NCBI GenBank assembly: GCA_021030915.1
Contig: JAGEMR010000021.1
Span: 310,001 to 374,000 of the forward strand
Origin: Astrothelium macrocarpum
Taxonomy: Eukaryota; Ascomycota; Dothideomycetes; Trypetheliales; Trypetheliaceae
Direction: 5' to 3'
DNA length: 64,000 nucleotides
Shown: piece by piece, positions 41,214-53,123 of the stretch
Layout of the letters: each line of letters opens with the position of its first letter
Position numbering within the stretch: position 1 is the stretch's first letter
The notes under the pieces: generated by a model
Seen by the model: only the letters and a program-made list of their open reading frames with translations
Told to the model about the DNA's origin: nothing
Databases searched by the model: none
Program-made: the position numbers and the translations under genes

Positions 41214-43275
41214 ATCGGTAATAATGTGGAGAAAAAAAATTCAGTTCATTTGATAGAGGGGAAATTAAAGTCGTCTCATGTCTTGGTCAGATTCGGTAAT
41301 CACTTTTAATACGTTTCCGATAGATTTAGTACTGGCAACAGTGTCGAATGTTTAGAAACATGTGTTTTTTGATATTTTGAAAGATTTTTGCTTACTGCAT
41401 CGAGCTGATTATAGATGGAGTCAGGAAGAAGATGGAAAAAATTGGTTCAGATGGTATTGCAAGTCAGTTACATTTCGGAAAATACATGTCCTTTCCTGTC
41501 GGCCCAATTTGCCTATAACGTTTCGTAGCGGTGGATTACATTTGGCTCTATGGATGTGCGCTGATAAGTATGTTGTGCAATTGTTCAATGATAGTGAGCA
41601 GAACCGCGGAGGACGAAGATGTAATGTTGAAATGTTCTCGTCTTTGTGTAGGTTTTTTAGAATCTTCAATTGTGATAAGGTTAGACTGGCTGTTACTTCA
41701 TTGGAGTCATGAATGAACATGCCGTTACAAGATTGGGTCAGGACGTAGCTTTTCGGGTTTTAAAGATGCGAAAACGGTTGCAAAGTCTAGTCGGATGGGT
41801 TTTTCTGGTAAGATGTCAATCTGCATGGTAGATATGGCGAAGCTTAGCACGGTAGTCTCAACCGTACACAACATTGAAGTCCCGGCACAGTTTCTTAAAT
41901 TCTCACTCTCTTAGGCTTTCATGGTGTTGTGACATGGCCTTGATAGAGGATACGGTACGAGCGTGAATGCACACTCGTGCGCTTCCACGGTCTCATGAAC
42001 AAAATTTCTCGGCTGTGTAAACATTCTTTTGGCCCTGCTGCAAGGATCACGACTGTCACGTATATTATTGAGAGAGTAAATGGTGAGACCGCCTATTGCT
42101 TTAGCAAACCACAAAGGATACAAAAAGTTGGAGAAGGAGAATAAGCAGGATCCAGAGCTAGCGAACACACGATTGTGTAGAGGGAGACGTCAGAGTTTGG
42201 CGAGTCTGTAGGTTTGGAGCCTGATTTGGCTACTTATATGAACGAGCAGCCAGTCTGTTGGCTAAGCTTAATTGTATGACACTAATAGCTGCTCTGGATC
42301 AAGTCGCGCTCTTTGGATTTGTCGGAACCTTCTGTCGTTGTGTTCATATTGATTTGTACGGCGGTAGTGTGCTATTATCGTGGAGGAAGCCTGTAAGATC
42401 AGGACCAAGAAGCCAGGAACTGAGGAGACTTTATTCCGTGGAGAATTACCGGTAAAATGATGTGTGGCGACACATTGGCAGGAAAAGAATCGGCAACACG
42501 TGGGGAACAAGTTGAATCCCTGGTCATTGGCAATCGCCACCAACGGCCCTCTCCATCTGGACGTTGAGATGGTGCCAAAAATAGGGAGTGCCAATGAGGG
42601 GAAGCTGCCCTTTGGTGCAGCAGATCGACATGCATTTCCGTCTCCTGTACAGCCTGATGGGCACGGATTGCCAATGAGAGAATCTCAGGGCAAAACAGGT
42701 TTATTGATGAGCGCTCAACACGACGAAACGGTATTTGTGCCCTGGGGATTAGTACGTTGATACCCACAACACGGGCGGAATAGAGGAGATGCATTTTCCG
42801 GACTGACTTGGACAACGCCTGACCAATGCGTGCCCGCTCACCCTTTTACCCATTCGCTGGCAAACCTTTCCACCCATTCGTACCATTCTTCTCCATTCGC
42901 TCGTTCCTGTCCTTCGCTTGTGGCCTGTTATAGTGGTCTTTTCTAGATCGGTTCTGGTTGGAGCTCTTGGGCAGGATTCTGTAGCCCTGTCCTGTTACGC
43001 CGCCTGTTTCAGCGCTCCTAATCCGTCCATGAAGGCGCAGCAGCAGCCGCATTTTTGGGCAAGCATAGTACAACCTCACGCTTCGCTTTGGATCTTCGCA
43101 AGGATCTGATCCACCCCGAATATCCCTCAACTGCCTCCCTCGCCGTCAGTTCACACCACAATCCACCGGCATCCACTGCTATCCGACTACGTCTTGCGCC
43201 ATCCGATTCGAAGCCTCTGCCGACGCCGCTCTGCCAACCGACAGTTTTCTCTGGTAACAGCTTTCGGCATGCTTG
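41214..43275. other. intergenic and probable long leader of the TRP-like gene
   Basis: This 2.06 kb has frames up to 140 codons on both strands without known motifs. The part 42840-43275 is rich in pyrimidines and CATTCG-like short repeats, as in a long fungal 5' untranslated leader. Confidence 0.4.
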
Positions 43276-46200
43276 ATGGACGACATGGCCAGCCTGGGGA
43301 ATGGTGGCGACACAGGCGGGCAGGACAAACATGAGCCATCTCCACTGCAAGGCACGTCGCTATCAAGATTTTCAAGAGGTTGCCTGCAATCGTGCTCTCA
43401 TAAACATTACAACTCGTGCCACGAACCTTTAACTGCTCCCTGCTACACGGTACGGACCCAATGCCGCTTCACGATTCTCTCGTCGACGAATCTCCTGTGT
43501 CTCCTCTCTGTCATATTATCCAGCGTCAATGCTGCCTTTGTTACGTTTCAAAATTGCCTCCAGCCTACCATGATTAATTCCAGTCCTCTCGAGCTTCAGT
43601 GGATCCCTTACTTTTTCAATGCCTCATATTTTCACAATGGTACTAGTTATAATCTTAATCTTACAACGTATGGGAACGTATCTGGGCAATCGACCGTGGG
43701 ACCCTACCCACCCCCCGACTCCTCGAATTGGCTCAATCCTAATGAAACATTTGGCAAATTTGTGAATGTGAGCGAAAGCAACAACAAAATTACGACCTTT
43801 TGGACCAAGATCGATGTGCTGCAGTACAATGCTTGGGATAACCTTCCTGGAGAGATTTTTTGCAATGCTGTTGTGCAGGGAGATTGTCCCCTTGGGCCGG
43901 CCTTCAATGCCAGTTCACACGACTTCACAACGCTACCCGGCTTTACGGTCTCTCACAATTTCTTCTCCACGTATTCCTTTGCTAGCTTTGCTGCGACTCT
44001 ACGGGTGAACTCTGGGGACAAGTCGGCACCACCCCTGGCCTGTGTTTCAGCTACCATAACGCCAGACTTGGGCTCAGCAATTTCTGGGGTGCTGAGATAC
44101 CTCCCTGCCGTCATTCTCATCGTAGCCGGACTCGCCGTCATGTTTGCCGCAATCTACAGTCCTTGGGGCTCTTCGGATATTTTTCGCTGGTCAAGCAATT
44201 ATGGGCGCGACGAAGATTTGATTCGCCTGGTGACTCCTGGCTTCGGAGATTGCCTACAGTACATTCAATTTGTTGTTTTATCTGGTAGTTTAAGCCTCAA
44301 CTACCCTGGATTTTATCAGCCAGCCGTGAGTCAGACTGGATGGGCAGCATTGATGTTTAACGAGAGTTTTGTCACTCATGGCAACGGCACCCAGAGTCTC
44401 GTAGATGGCATCTACATCACGAATGCGACTTTTGGACTGGAGCGAACAAGTCAATTGGTTGGCATAACTGACGTAGAAGATATTTGGGCTGGAATGGCCA
44501 TTTGGCTGTTGGTCATCATTGCGGTGGTCATTGCACTCTGTCAAATTGGCTTTGCAGGCCGCTGGTTGTGGCAGCAAATCTCTGCGACTCCCCAGGAAGA
44601 CCTTCGAAGAAAGAATTTGCCCTTTACTCTGGGAAGCATTGTTCGCGTGGTCTGTAATTTTTTTCTGCTTCCAATCATTGCTTTCTCAATGTTCCAGCTG
44701 GTCGTTGCGCCTCGTTCACCAGCCGTTGTTGTTGCTATGGCTATTGTGTTCATCGCAGCCGTCTTTGCGTTTCTTATATGGATATTCCGGATGATTGTGA
44801 CGACGAGGCCTAGGGCGCATCTCTTTGACGATCTTCCGACCGTCCTGCGATACGGACCCCTCTACAACACTTACTCGGATGAAGCCGCTCCGTTTGCATT
44901 TGTCCCTATCTTCTTGACCATCGTTCGAGGCATTGCGGTTGGTGCTGTCCAGCAGTCAGGTACTGCGCAAGTGGTGTTGCTTGCTATTTGCGAAGTGGTT
45001 CTCATTCTTACCTTGAATGCCTTTCGACCATATCATTCTCCTACTTCGATGAATGCCTATCAGACCATCTTCTCATCTATCCGACTCGCCACGGTCCTCC
45101 TGATGGTGGCATTTGTTCCATCCCTCGGAGTTTCCGAGGCAGCAAGAGGATGGCTCGGATACATTATACTTCTCCTTCATGCTATTGTCCTCATCTTTGG
45201 CTTCCTGGGTAATGCTCTTTTGAGAATACTCGAAGTTGTCGCTAGAATGGCAGGTCTCGGGTCTGATCGTGAAACTGGAGCTCAACGTGGTGGTCTCGGC
45301 AAGGTATTTGGCGTACGCCAGCTCTCGAAGAGAAATCGTCGCCGTGGACCTCGGAGTAGCATGACGTCCGACGCTGTCATGCTGAATCAAGACGATGATC
45401 AAAAGTCCATTCAGCATGGAGGTCGATCGAGGAGTCTTTCTGCTAGCTCTACCATTCTTCTCCAACAGCAAATGCACCGAAGACCGAGCACGGGTTTTGA
45501 TCAGTTCTCTGAAGCTAATTCTGGCCCTGGCACCCCTGGAGGTTCTCACAGCCCGTTTTCATCTGTCTTGCCCGGTACTGCCAGCGCTGCAAGCGAGTCG
45601 GCTGGTCCATCAACCAGAAAACCGACGTTCACAACGAAGACGGAGCAACCCATTACCGATCCCTACTACCGACCACCCAGAACAAGAAGAGCCACCCTTG
45701 ATGCCATGACTCCCAGCGGTCGTAGTAGAGGATCATGGGCAAGTGGTGATTGGGCAAACCGGACCTATCGTGATTCGCCTGAATCTGGCGATATTGCAGA
45801 AGGTGGTCAAGGTTCGCCGCAAGCAGGAGCGATCATATCAGGACGTACCAAACAAGTCGATGAATCAAGTCCAAACGTTGGCATCGCTCGAAGATCTAAC
45901 CAAGACTATGCTGTTCGTGAGGTTGATTTTTACTATGGCGTTCGCGGTCCGGCACTGTCAAACCAACCAACTAGAAAGTTGAAGACTGGCCCGGCAGACC
46001 CGACTGGACCAGTTTCGTCCGCGACGGGATGGTTTAGGAACCTTTTTACGGGCAAGTCGAAAGACAAAGGCAAAGGATTTGAGGTTGTTCGCAGCACACG
46101 TGCACCGCCTCCGATGATGCCAGTGGATGGAGCCGATGATTCGCCTCTCAATGATCAATTCAATGAGCAATCGTATAGCGATAGTCCACTACCAGGCGCT

Positions 46201-47283
46201 ATTAGTAGTATTCGAACCAGGGGCGATGCTGATGAGGATGATGATGCTGACATTACGCGTGGTCGGCCCAGATCTATGGCTTATGATCCCCCACAACATG
46301 ATAGTGATTCAGATGACAAATCCATTGAAGGCGATCCTTTTGATCTTCAGGCCTCGTCTCGGATCTCTGCCGCACCTCCGCTTCTGGAGCCAATTGATAC
46401 CGATCCATCTATACACTTGCCTTCTCGCATTGGCTCTCATCACTCTTTTGCACGCGATCGTCGACAGCCACCAACGGACTATACGCATGAGCTCACACAA
46501 TATCCAATTTCTTCTTCAACCGCTACACAATCAAACACCCTAGAAACTCACAATCTTGATCCTCTTGGCGCAGGTTTAGCCATTGATCCTCGTGGTGGTG
46601 TACCTGATATTCCCAGAAAATCTTCACGTCGGCAGTCGTCTGTGGACAACTCGACGTTGCTAGATCCGTCTGTGCGGATCTCTCACATAACATCCAGCCT
46701 TCCTGGGTCGAATGATGGGAGTAGAAGACCCAGTCCACGGAGAGTACTGGACTACGGAGAATCGACCGTTGTAGAAGGAACACCGGGGCTTGCAATAACC
46801 ACAAGCCAGGAGGAAGCAAGTAACGTCCCTCCACAAAGACCACGACCGCAGCACCTTCGTGTTGCCGAAGCAAGCGGACGGATGCCTTTTGCAAGCCCAG
46901 GGCCCTCCCCTGGTTTGACGATTGGAGGTTCTGCTGACTCTTCTCGTAATCCATCCGACGAAAATATGCGCGATGGTCGCTCGAATGCTTCGATGACTGC
47001 TCCCTCATTAAGCGGATCACAACGAAGTGAACGGCTGGAAGAAAGAGAGTCGGGGGCATTGGGAGAATTGGCCGCGGGAGGTCATTTGGGCGTGCCAAGA
47101 AGGCATCTAGAAGAGCGACCAGCAAGTTTTGGCCAAGTGTCACAGCATCGTGCTGGAGAAGGTATGCGACAGACCATTTTTAGGGAAGATTTTGCGCCTC
47201 AGGGTAGCGAGGCTGAATTCGTCGAGGGAGTGAGTCCGGCGAGTAGCAGGCGAGGTAGAAACGGCACTGTCCCTGAGCAATGA
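43276..47283 (+). CDS. TRP-like fungal membrane channel (ML-like and TRP domains)
   Basis: This single-exon gene encodes 1335 residues. After a hydrophobic signal (LLCLLSVILSSVNA, about residues 74-87) comes a luminal, N-glycosylated ML-like domain with conserved cysteines (NCLQPTMINSSPLELQWIP, EIFCNAVVQGDCPLG). About residue 280 the membrane domain starts (YLPAVILIVAGLAVMFAAIY), with roughly nine further helices including MAIWLLVIIAVVIALCQIG, FFLLPIIAFSMFQLV and YIILLLHAIVLIFGFLGNAL, as in the fungal TRP-like/FLC and Pkd2 family. The last 660 residues are a disordered Ser/Pro/Arg-rich cytosolic tail. Relatives are linked to calcium and cell-wall stress and FAD or lipid transport; the exact role is not clear. 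The N-terminal 70 residues before the signal are unusual, so the true start may be a later ATG. Confidence 0.85.
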   Translation: MDDMASLGNGGDTGGQDKHEPSPLQGTSLSRFSRGCLQSCSHKHYNSCHEPLTAPCYTVRTQCRFTILSSTNLLCLLSVILSSVNAAFVTFQNCLQPTMINSSPLELQWIPYFFNASYFHNGTSYNLNLTTYGNVSGQSTVGPYPPPDSSNWLNPNETFGKFVNVSESNNKITTFWTKIDVLQYNAWDNLPGEIFCNAVVQGDCPLGPAFNASSHDFTTLPGFTVSHNFFSTYSFASFAATLRVNSGDKSAPPLACVSATITPDLGSAISGVLRYLPAVILIVAGLAVMFAAIYSPWGSSDIFRWSSNYGRDEDLIRLVTPGFGDCLQYIQFVVLSGSLSLNYPGFYQPAVSQTGWAALMFNESFVTHGNGTQSLVDGIYITNATFGLERTSQLVGITDVEDIWAGMAIWLLVIIAVVIALCQIGFAGRWLWQQISATPQEDLRRKNLPFTLGSIVRVVCNFFLLPIIAFSMFQLVVAPRSPAVVVAMAIVFIAAVFAFLIWIFRMIVTTRPRAHLFDDLPTVLRYGPLYNTYSDEAAPFAFVPIFLTIVRGIAVGAVQQSGTAQVVLLAICEVVLILTLNAFRPYHSPTSMNAYQTIFSSIRLATVLLMVAFVPSLGVSEAARGWLGYIILLLHAIVLIFGFLGNALLRILEVVARMAGLGSDRETGAQRGGLGKVFGVRQLSKRNRRRGPRSSMTSDAVMLNQDDDQKSIQHGGRSRSLSASSTILLQQQMHRRPSTGFDQFSEANSGPGTPGGSHSPFSSVLPGTASAASESAGPSTRKPTFTTKTEQPITDPYYRPPRTRRATLDAMTPSGRSRGSWASGDWANRTYRDSPESGDIAEGGQGSPQAGAIISGRTKQVDESSPNVGIARRSNQDYAVREVDFYYGVRGPALSNQPTRKLKTGPADPTGPVSSATGWFRNLFTGKSKDKGKGFEVVRSTRAPPPMMPVDGADDSPLNDQFNEQSYSDSPLPGAISSIRTRGDADEDDDADITRGRPRSMAYDPPQHDSDSDDKSIEGDPFDLQASSRISAAPPLLEPIDTDPSIHLPSRIGSHHSFARDRRQPPTDYTHELTQYPISSSTATQSNTLETHNLDPLGAGLAIDPRGGVPDIPRKSSRRQSSVDNSTLLDPSVRISHITSSLPGSNDGSRRPSPRRVLDYGESTVVEGTPGLAITTSQEEASNVPPQRPRPQHLRVAEASGRMPFASPGPSPGLTIGGSADSSRNPSDENMRDGRSNASMTAPSLSGSQRSERLEERESGALGELAAGGHLGVPRRHLEERPASFGQVSQHRAGEGMRQTIFREDFAPQGSEAEFVEGVSPASSRRGRNGTVPEQ

Positions 47284-48247
47284 AGAGGAGGTGGACGGCT
47301 GTGCAATGGTTTTGGGGTACCTCGGAAATTTGGACCCAGTACAAGGATTTTGAGCATCAAGGTTTGCTGGGCAGTGGGAAAGGCATACAGGTGGCGTTTT
47401 GACTTGGCACGGCCAAGATTTATGTGGCGTCTCCATGGTCTATGGAATGGCATTGATGAGCATATGGGGCCTCTGGCTGGATACTACATAGTTGGGAATG
47501 CTTATTATGCGTGCGAGTCTGTCTCTTTTCTTGTCGATTTCCCATGAAAAGGCGCACACTGTATTACTATATGGAGCGGGTGCGAAGACACTATCATTGT
47601 GTCTGATACGCTGGACCAACTGTCATTCAATATACACGTTTTTGATGTTATTTCAAAGTTTATCAATCGCTCATCAAATTGCTAATTTTTGGGTATAATA
47701 AACATTGGCCGCATCCGACGAGGATATTGCTTCGTGGTCTGTTCCATTCATACCTAGATCTTTTGAAGAGGTTTTATTTTGTCGGTAGTCCATCTTCTGG
47801 TTTCCCGCTCTTGAGCCATAAAATGAGATGGTATGGTGTGATGTTCGTTCCGCGCAATTTGCTTCTCTTTCTGCTTCATCACGGCTACATCCGCTTCGAC
47901 GCTGTGCAGACCTTGAGCACACGACACTTTGATCTAAATTGCCCCGCCTGAACATTACCCACGCCAGGTTTGTCCCGATCGTAATAAACGTCCTCGTGTC
48001 TTTCAGTATATCGATGACTCTCTTTAATGGTTAATAAAGGAAGAAATAGCCACCTGCTTATCTTTGGCGACGATCAAAACGAGTCTTAGCATATTCTCAA
48101 CGAGCGCTCTCAAAGCCTCCGTCTTCTTGAAGACGCACTTTTCTATAATCAGACTATGATCTCACAGCTCAAGACTGCCAAATCATTGTGGTGGCTTGAG
48201 CTTTTTGAGGAGGTGCGCAATTGCTCACCCATCTCATCGGACGCAGG
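47284..48247. other. intergenic
   Basis: This 960-base stretch lies between the TRP-like and FYVE-RING genes, both on the plus strand. I see no supported gene. The last 200 bases are the probable leader of the downstream gene. Confidence 0.45.
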
Positions 48248-50683
48248 ATGAACTTCCCACGCTACTCCGATCCACGTCCATATTCCTCAGATCGTCCAAG
48301 TGGACCGCTGCCTCGGCCCTCCGATCACATTGATGCTTCTCGAGATGCGATGTCTCGCTCCACTGGCTTTGAGCAGAACCATTCCCTTGAAAGGCGCGGC
48401 TATAGCGATTCTACAGTTCCCAGGCAACTACCACAATCAACGCGTTCTTCTGTAACGATGCCTTTTGATACTGCTCCGTCAAGATATCGCAGACGAATTT
48501 CTTTGGAGGGTTATGCAAATACACAACAACAGGCTGGGACAGGGCATGACAATAGAATCGTCGGAAGTGTGGGGGATTCATCAGCAGAACGGAAACGGAG
48601 GTTAACGGCGCCCAGTAACCCAGGAAGAAGAGGTAGAGGGTTGGAAGATGTGGAAACGAGAATACAACAGAATTCAAATCTTGTGGACTTGAATGGATTT
48701 ATCCAGGGCAATCATTGGACATCTGCTGGGAACGATAGACGTGGCGAAGGTGTCGGTTCACGAAGCGCACCAATTGATCTCACTAATGTTGATACAATTC
48801 CGGCATCACGACCAGACTACCAGCTTCAAGAGCATAGCAGGCGAGAAAGTGAACTCGTCGTTCCAAAATGGCAGCCGGACACTGAGGTATCCAGCTGTCC
48901 AGTGTGTGGCACATTATTCAATTTTTTCTTTCGTAAACATCACTGTCGGTATGTGGACACCCCCCCCTTTTTTTTTATCTCCTTTTCTTTTGTTAACCTT
49001 GATGGCCTTCGATTGGTGACCACTTGAGGCACCGTCTCCACTGACATTACATTGTTGTATCGCTATTGTGGCTTCTTGTTTGCGGGGCGTTGTTTCACTC
49101 ACAACACTTTTAGTAAGTGTGGTCGTGTGGTTTGCGCAAATTGCTCACCTCACCGGATCACTCTCCCTCGTCAATTTATCGTCCACCCCCCAGAGTCCTC
49201 CATAAACATCAAAAATCAGCCTGTACGCGTTCTCGTGGATCTGACGGGAGAAAACGAGGATCAACTTGGAGGCCAGCAAAGCCCCACGGGCTACACACGC
49301 TCCAGGCCACACAGCCTTTCTTGTGGACCCGTTTCTTCCAATCCTGCGCTGGGTGGTGGCGAAGTAGTCCGTGTATGCAACCCATGTGTACCAGATCCAA
49401 ATTTCAGCCCACCACCTCAACAGAGCTTCAAATTTCACCATCAACAGGATTCTCAGTCACAGCAAGAAGACCGAAGCTCTGTTTCATCTACCGCTCTACA
49501 CTCTCATTCTGGAGTTTCAATGTCTCGACCTCCGCCTCCTCCAAGGCCTCAGCCAGCGCAAGGGATTTTTCAATCACGAGAGCCTTTTGACTACCTTGGT
49601 GCCTTTCAAGGAAGAGACGGACACATCCAGCATCCTCAACGCCATCGCGATATGCTCTACAACCGTCGACATACGTTGCATCAGGGAGTAACTCACAACT
49701 ACTGGAATCTTTCTGGAAATCCTTCAACGAGCAGTCATCAACAAGTCCGACCATCAGATATATATAACCCTTACGACAACAACGGCGCATCTCGCAACTC
49801 TATGCCATTTCCACCAGGACTTCCCCCTGGCTTTCTTCCCGCTCTGTCATCTGGAACGACGTATCCTGCCTACCGCCCAATCAACTTTAATGCCCCACTT
49901 CCACCACTTCCAGGGCTTTCGGAGCTACCACCAACTCAATCTCACGCTACATCTAGAGCCACTTTTACACCACCATGGCAAGCGCAACAACCACGACGAA
50001 TCCTAGAGGAAGATGAGTGTCCAGTTTGTGGTAATGAACTTCCGCCCAAAGGACCGAACAATGATGAAACACAACGCGAGCAACACATTGACCAGTGCAT
50101 ACGTGACTATGCCTATGGCGAATCTCTTCCACCGATGCATCATGACATGCCCAGCGCGAATTTGGGACCAACTACATCATCAACAGTGGTCTATCCCTCT
50201 ACAACAAATATTACATCGTCTCAGTTTGCTTCTCCATCTCACGATCTGACATCCGCATCTTCACGAACACTAATCTCCGGGTCGAACTCGACATCTATGT
50301 CCTCTCCTAGCAACGTTCCTCCTGCCGTTGCATCCGCATCAAGACCGCGTCGTCAAACGGCTACACGTATGCTGGTATATCGTGCAAGTGAAAAGGATTG
50401 CATGGATGAAGACGGGAAAACGCAGGAATGTGTCATTTGCTTTGAAGAGTTTGAAGAGGGCCAAGAGATGGGAAGATTGGAGTGTCTATGCAAGTTTCAT
50501 CGGGTAAGTGGAGTCTTTTTGACAGTCTGGATGAGCCAAGTGTGTTTCCGGACTATCCAGTGTTTTGAAATAGAAGGCGCATATGGGATCAACGCTGCTA
50601 ACTCTTTTGCTTAGACGTGTATACGACAGTGGTGGGATACCAAGGGTGCCGGAAGCTGTCCGACTCATCAATTGCATACCTAA
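48248..50683 (+). CDS. FYVE-type and RING zinc-finger protein
   Basis: Three exons, 48248-48948, 49114-50503 and 50615-50683, give 719 residues. A FYVE-type finger is split by the first intron: SCPVCGTLFNFFFRKHHCR then KCGRVVCANCSPHRITLP; the RKHHCR block that binds PI3P in FYVE domains is intact. In the middle a small zinc motif CPVCGNELPP with HIDQC resembles a UBZ-like finger. The C-terminus is a RING finger, again split by an intron: QECVICFEEFEEGQEM, LECLCKFHR, then TCIRQWWDTKGAGSCPTH. The rest is Pro/Ser/Gln-rich. FYVE-RING proteins such as yeast Pib1 are ubiquitin ligases of endosomes and the vacuole; that role is inferred here. The last exon encodes only 22 residues but completes the RING. 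It converges on RPC6. Confidence 0.88.
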
Positions 50684-51139
50684 AAATTGTGGGTTTGACG
50701 TTTTGATCCTCGTCGCGTCTGACTGATGTATTGGAGTTGAAGGTGGAGAGGAGACAGAAGTTTCCGCGGATTTGACTTTATATCGGCGCTGTGTGAATAG
50801 TATTATTGCATTTTTGCATCTGATTTGGCGTTGGAGGGTTCAACGATTACTTGGCCCATTCGCATGGGAGTGAGCAAGATACGGAACAAATTGAGGTTTC
50901 GAACGATTTCATTCGTTTATGATTGAGCGTCACTTGACGCTGGGGCAGAAGGAAGCGAAATACAATACATTTGCCAATCCCACAATGCCCGGGTATCAAT
51001 ATCATTCCTATCATGTCCTTTTCAGTACGCCTGGGCCAAAAAGTCGAATTTAGGCCCCCCACCATCCTCTAGTTTGCCTTGAAAACGAGACGAATGAATG
51101 CTTTGTATGTAATGCACCTTGCGCGCCTTGTAGCTAGCG
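50684..51139. other. intergenic, convergent gene ends
   Basis: This 456-base stretch separates the stop codons of the FYVE-RING gene and RPC6. I see no other feature. Confidence 0.5.
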
Positions 51140-52870
51140 TTATGAGGGCTGCCACTCCCTGAGCGCCTCCAGACTCTGAAAATTCCGTTCCATTCCTTCA
51201 TAGTCTTTCATTCCGCCATCAAGCCAATTCTCAAATAACATGCAGTTTGCTGCACTCACTGGTCCGTCTTCACCACAAATGGAGAAAAATGGGCAGCGTC
51301 CACAAGGCGCGTCGGCGTAACCATTAGTTAGACCGCCAAACTCGACCTTTAATGGACCGCTGATGACGCGCATGTTGTCCAGTTCCAGCTTTCCGCCTCT
51401 GCTCGAAGAAAGATCCGAGGTTTTGGAGCGTTGGTCTCTCCGATTCGTGGCGCCTTTTCCTTGCAATCGATTGAATTTTCGCCAATCCCGACCGCCAAGA
51501 ACAACGTCATCACCACCTTCATTGTCGCCATCAACATCGTCTTTTGCTCTCTTCCGCTTCTTGTTGCTTATCTGCGAAGTTGTTCCGAGGTCTTCAATGT
51601 CTGTCCTGTCACCGACCGTTGAATTCAAAAGCTGCTCCCGCCTTCTCTCCTGTTCCCTCTCATTCTCGATTAACGCAACTGTCCCATATGTACTGCGATA
51701 TCGGTTCATGCCCATATCCTCGAGTCGACCATCCCATACAAGCATATTCAAGAGGTCTTGGAATTCGGACTCGCTGAATGAAAGCGAAATTACTCCAGAG
51801 TTATGGATGTGGGTGGAAATTTCAATCGTTGATGGATAGTTGTGTATTTTTTGTGAGGAATGAGTTGAATTTCGATCGAAGGTTGAAGGGGCGATGGGAT
51901 GGAAATGTGGTTGTGGAGGATACAGAGGGGTGTCTTGGTTCTCGCTGGGTGCTAAAGTAACATGCGAGGAATCATCTTGGAGAAGGGCTGCAGTCGGCCG
52001 ACCATTTGCTGCATCTGCAGTAGGCTGATTGCTTTTATCTGCCTGTTGCGCACCACTGAGGGATGTCATCGAACTCTGATTGCCCTTTTTCTTTGCTTTC
52101 ATTGTCTTATTGATCTTTTCGCTCTTGGCTATGCTATTCACTTCGATATCTGTCGACTCTTTTGTTTTCTCTGGGTTGGTCTCCTTGTGTGACCTTTTAC
52201 GAGCAGGTACACCCCAACTCCTTTCTCTCACAAATTTTACAATCAGATCTGTGAGGGCTTCCAAAAGGTCCAAGTCCAGTTTTCCTTCGGTAAACCAAGG
52301 TCCACCAGTGACGTCTTCACTGGGATTGAGATCACTCAACATGTACATTTTTCGAGATGGAAATTTGACATTCTTCACATTTTTAATCAATCGCTTCGCT
52401 TCGAGGGACTTTAGGACCTTGCTTAGATTCGCAGTGTGCAAATTCGTTTTGGCCTTGAGAGACTTGACCCAACAACCATTTGTTCTGCTCTCAGCAATGT
52501 GGTTGTATACGACATGCTCGTCTCCTTTTAGAGAAATTAAGCTATAGAGAGGTATCATAATTAGCTAGATGATTTCAATCTTCATTTTCATGTGATTTTT
52601 GCAATGTGAAGCGACGTACCGAGCGGCTTCTTCTCGAGCTCGTACTCTGTAGCACACCTCACCATCGTGCGTCAAAATCTGTACAAGCTGTGCTGAAGCC
52701 AAATCTTGTATCAATTGTCTAAGGATTTGGACATTGTCGGCGACGCCCATGGCGGTAAGATCATGCTGAAAGAAGACATGACTGGGAGGTTTCTGCGCCA
52801 TGATTTCGTAGAGCTTGTCCTTGGGACTTCCAGAGGGCGAACTCGCCTTTTCGAGTATTGCTTCTGCCAT
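51140..52870 (-). CDS. RPC34: RNA polymerase III subunit RPC6 (Rpc34)
   Basis: Two exons, 52870-52620 and 52541-51140, give 550 residues; yeast Rpc34 has about 317 and human RPC6 316, so this copy carries long polar insertions. The winged-helix region is clear: LYEIMAQKPPSHVFFQHDL, NVQILRQLIQDLASAQLVQI, HVVYNHIAESRTNGCWVKSL and VLKSLEAKRLIKNVKNVKFP. A Ser/Lys-rich linker of about 130 residues follows, then a third winged helix. Near the end four cysteines (497, 500, 506, 517) in CGRCPFFSICGEDGPVSAA are spaced as in the iron-sulfur site known for human RPC6. The subunit links Pol III to TFIIIB during initiation on tRNA and 5S genes. Confidence 0.9.
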
Positions 52871-52959
52871 GACAAGGGTTGGAGCTTGAGAAGGGCTCGA
52901 AGCAAATATTCATGAGTGTTGGACAAAGCCGTGGGTGGTACGAAGAAGAGCTTAGGGTA

Positions 52960-52977
52960 AAGGTACCTAGGTAGTCA
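52960..52977 (-). promoter_or_regulatory. GGTACCTAGGTA motif upstream of RPC6
   Basis: AAGGTACCTAGGTAGTC lies about 90 bases before the RPC6 ATG, with a second, shorter CTAAGGTACGG at about 53003-53013. It belongs to the motif group seen upstream of other genes here. Confidence 0.35.
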
Positions 52978-53123
52978 AGGTGTCAAGGTGGGGCGTATTC
53001 TATGCTAAGGTACGGAAAACAGTCCCCTCAATCCCTGAAAATTGAATGACGCACAATCTGGTCAGCTTGACCGAACATAGGGTAGGTATCACTCTGCATG
53101 ATTTATTTATGATATTATGGTAT

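Noticed and set aside
46523..47143. 206-codon minus-strand frame
   Set aside because: It is antisense to the disordered tail of the TRP-like channel and has no motif of its own.
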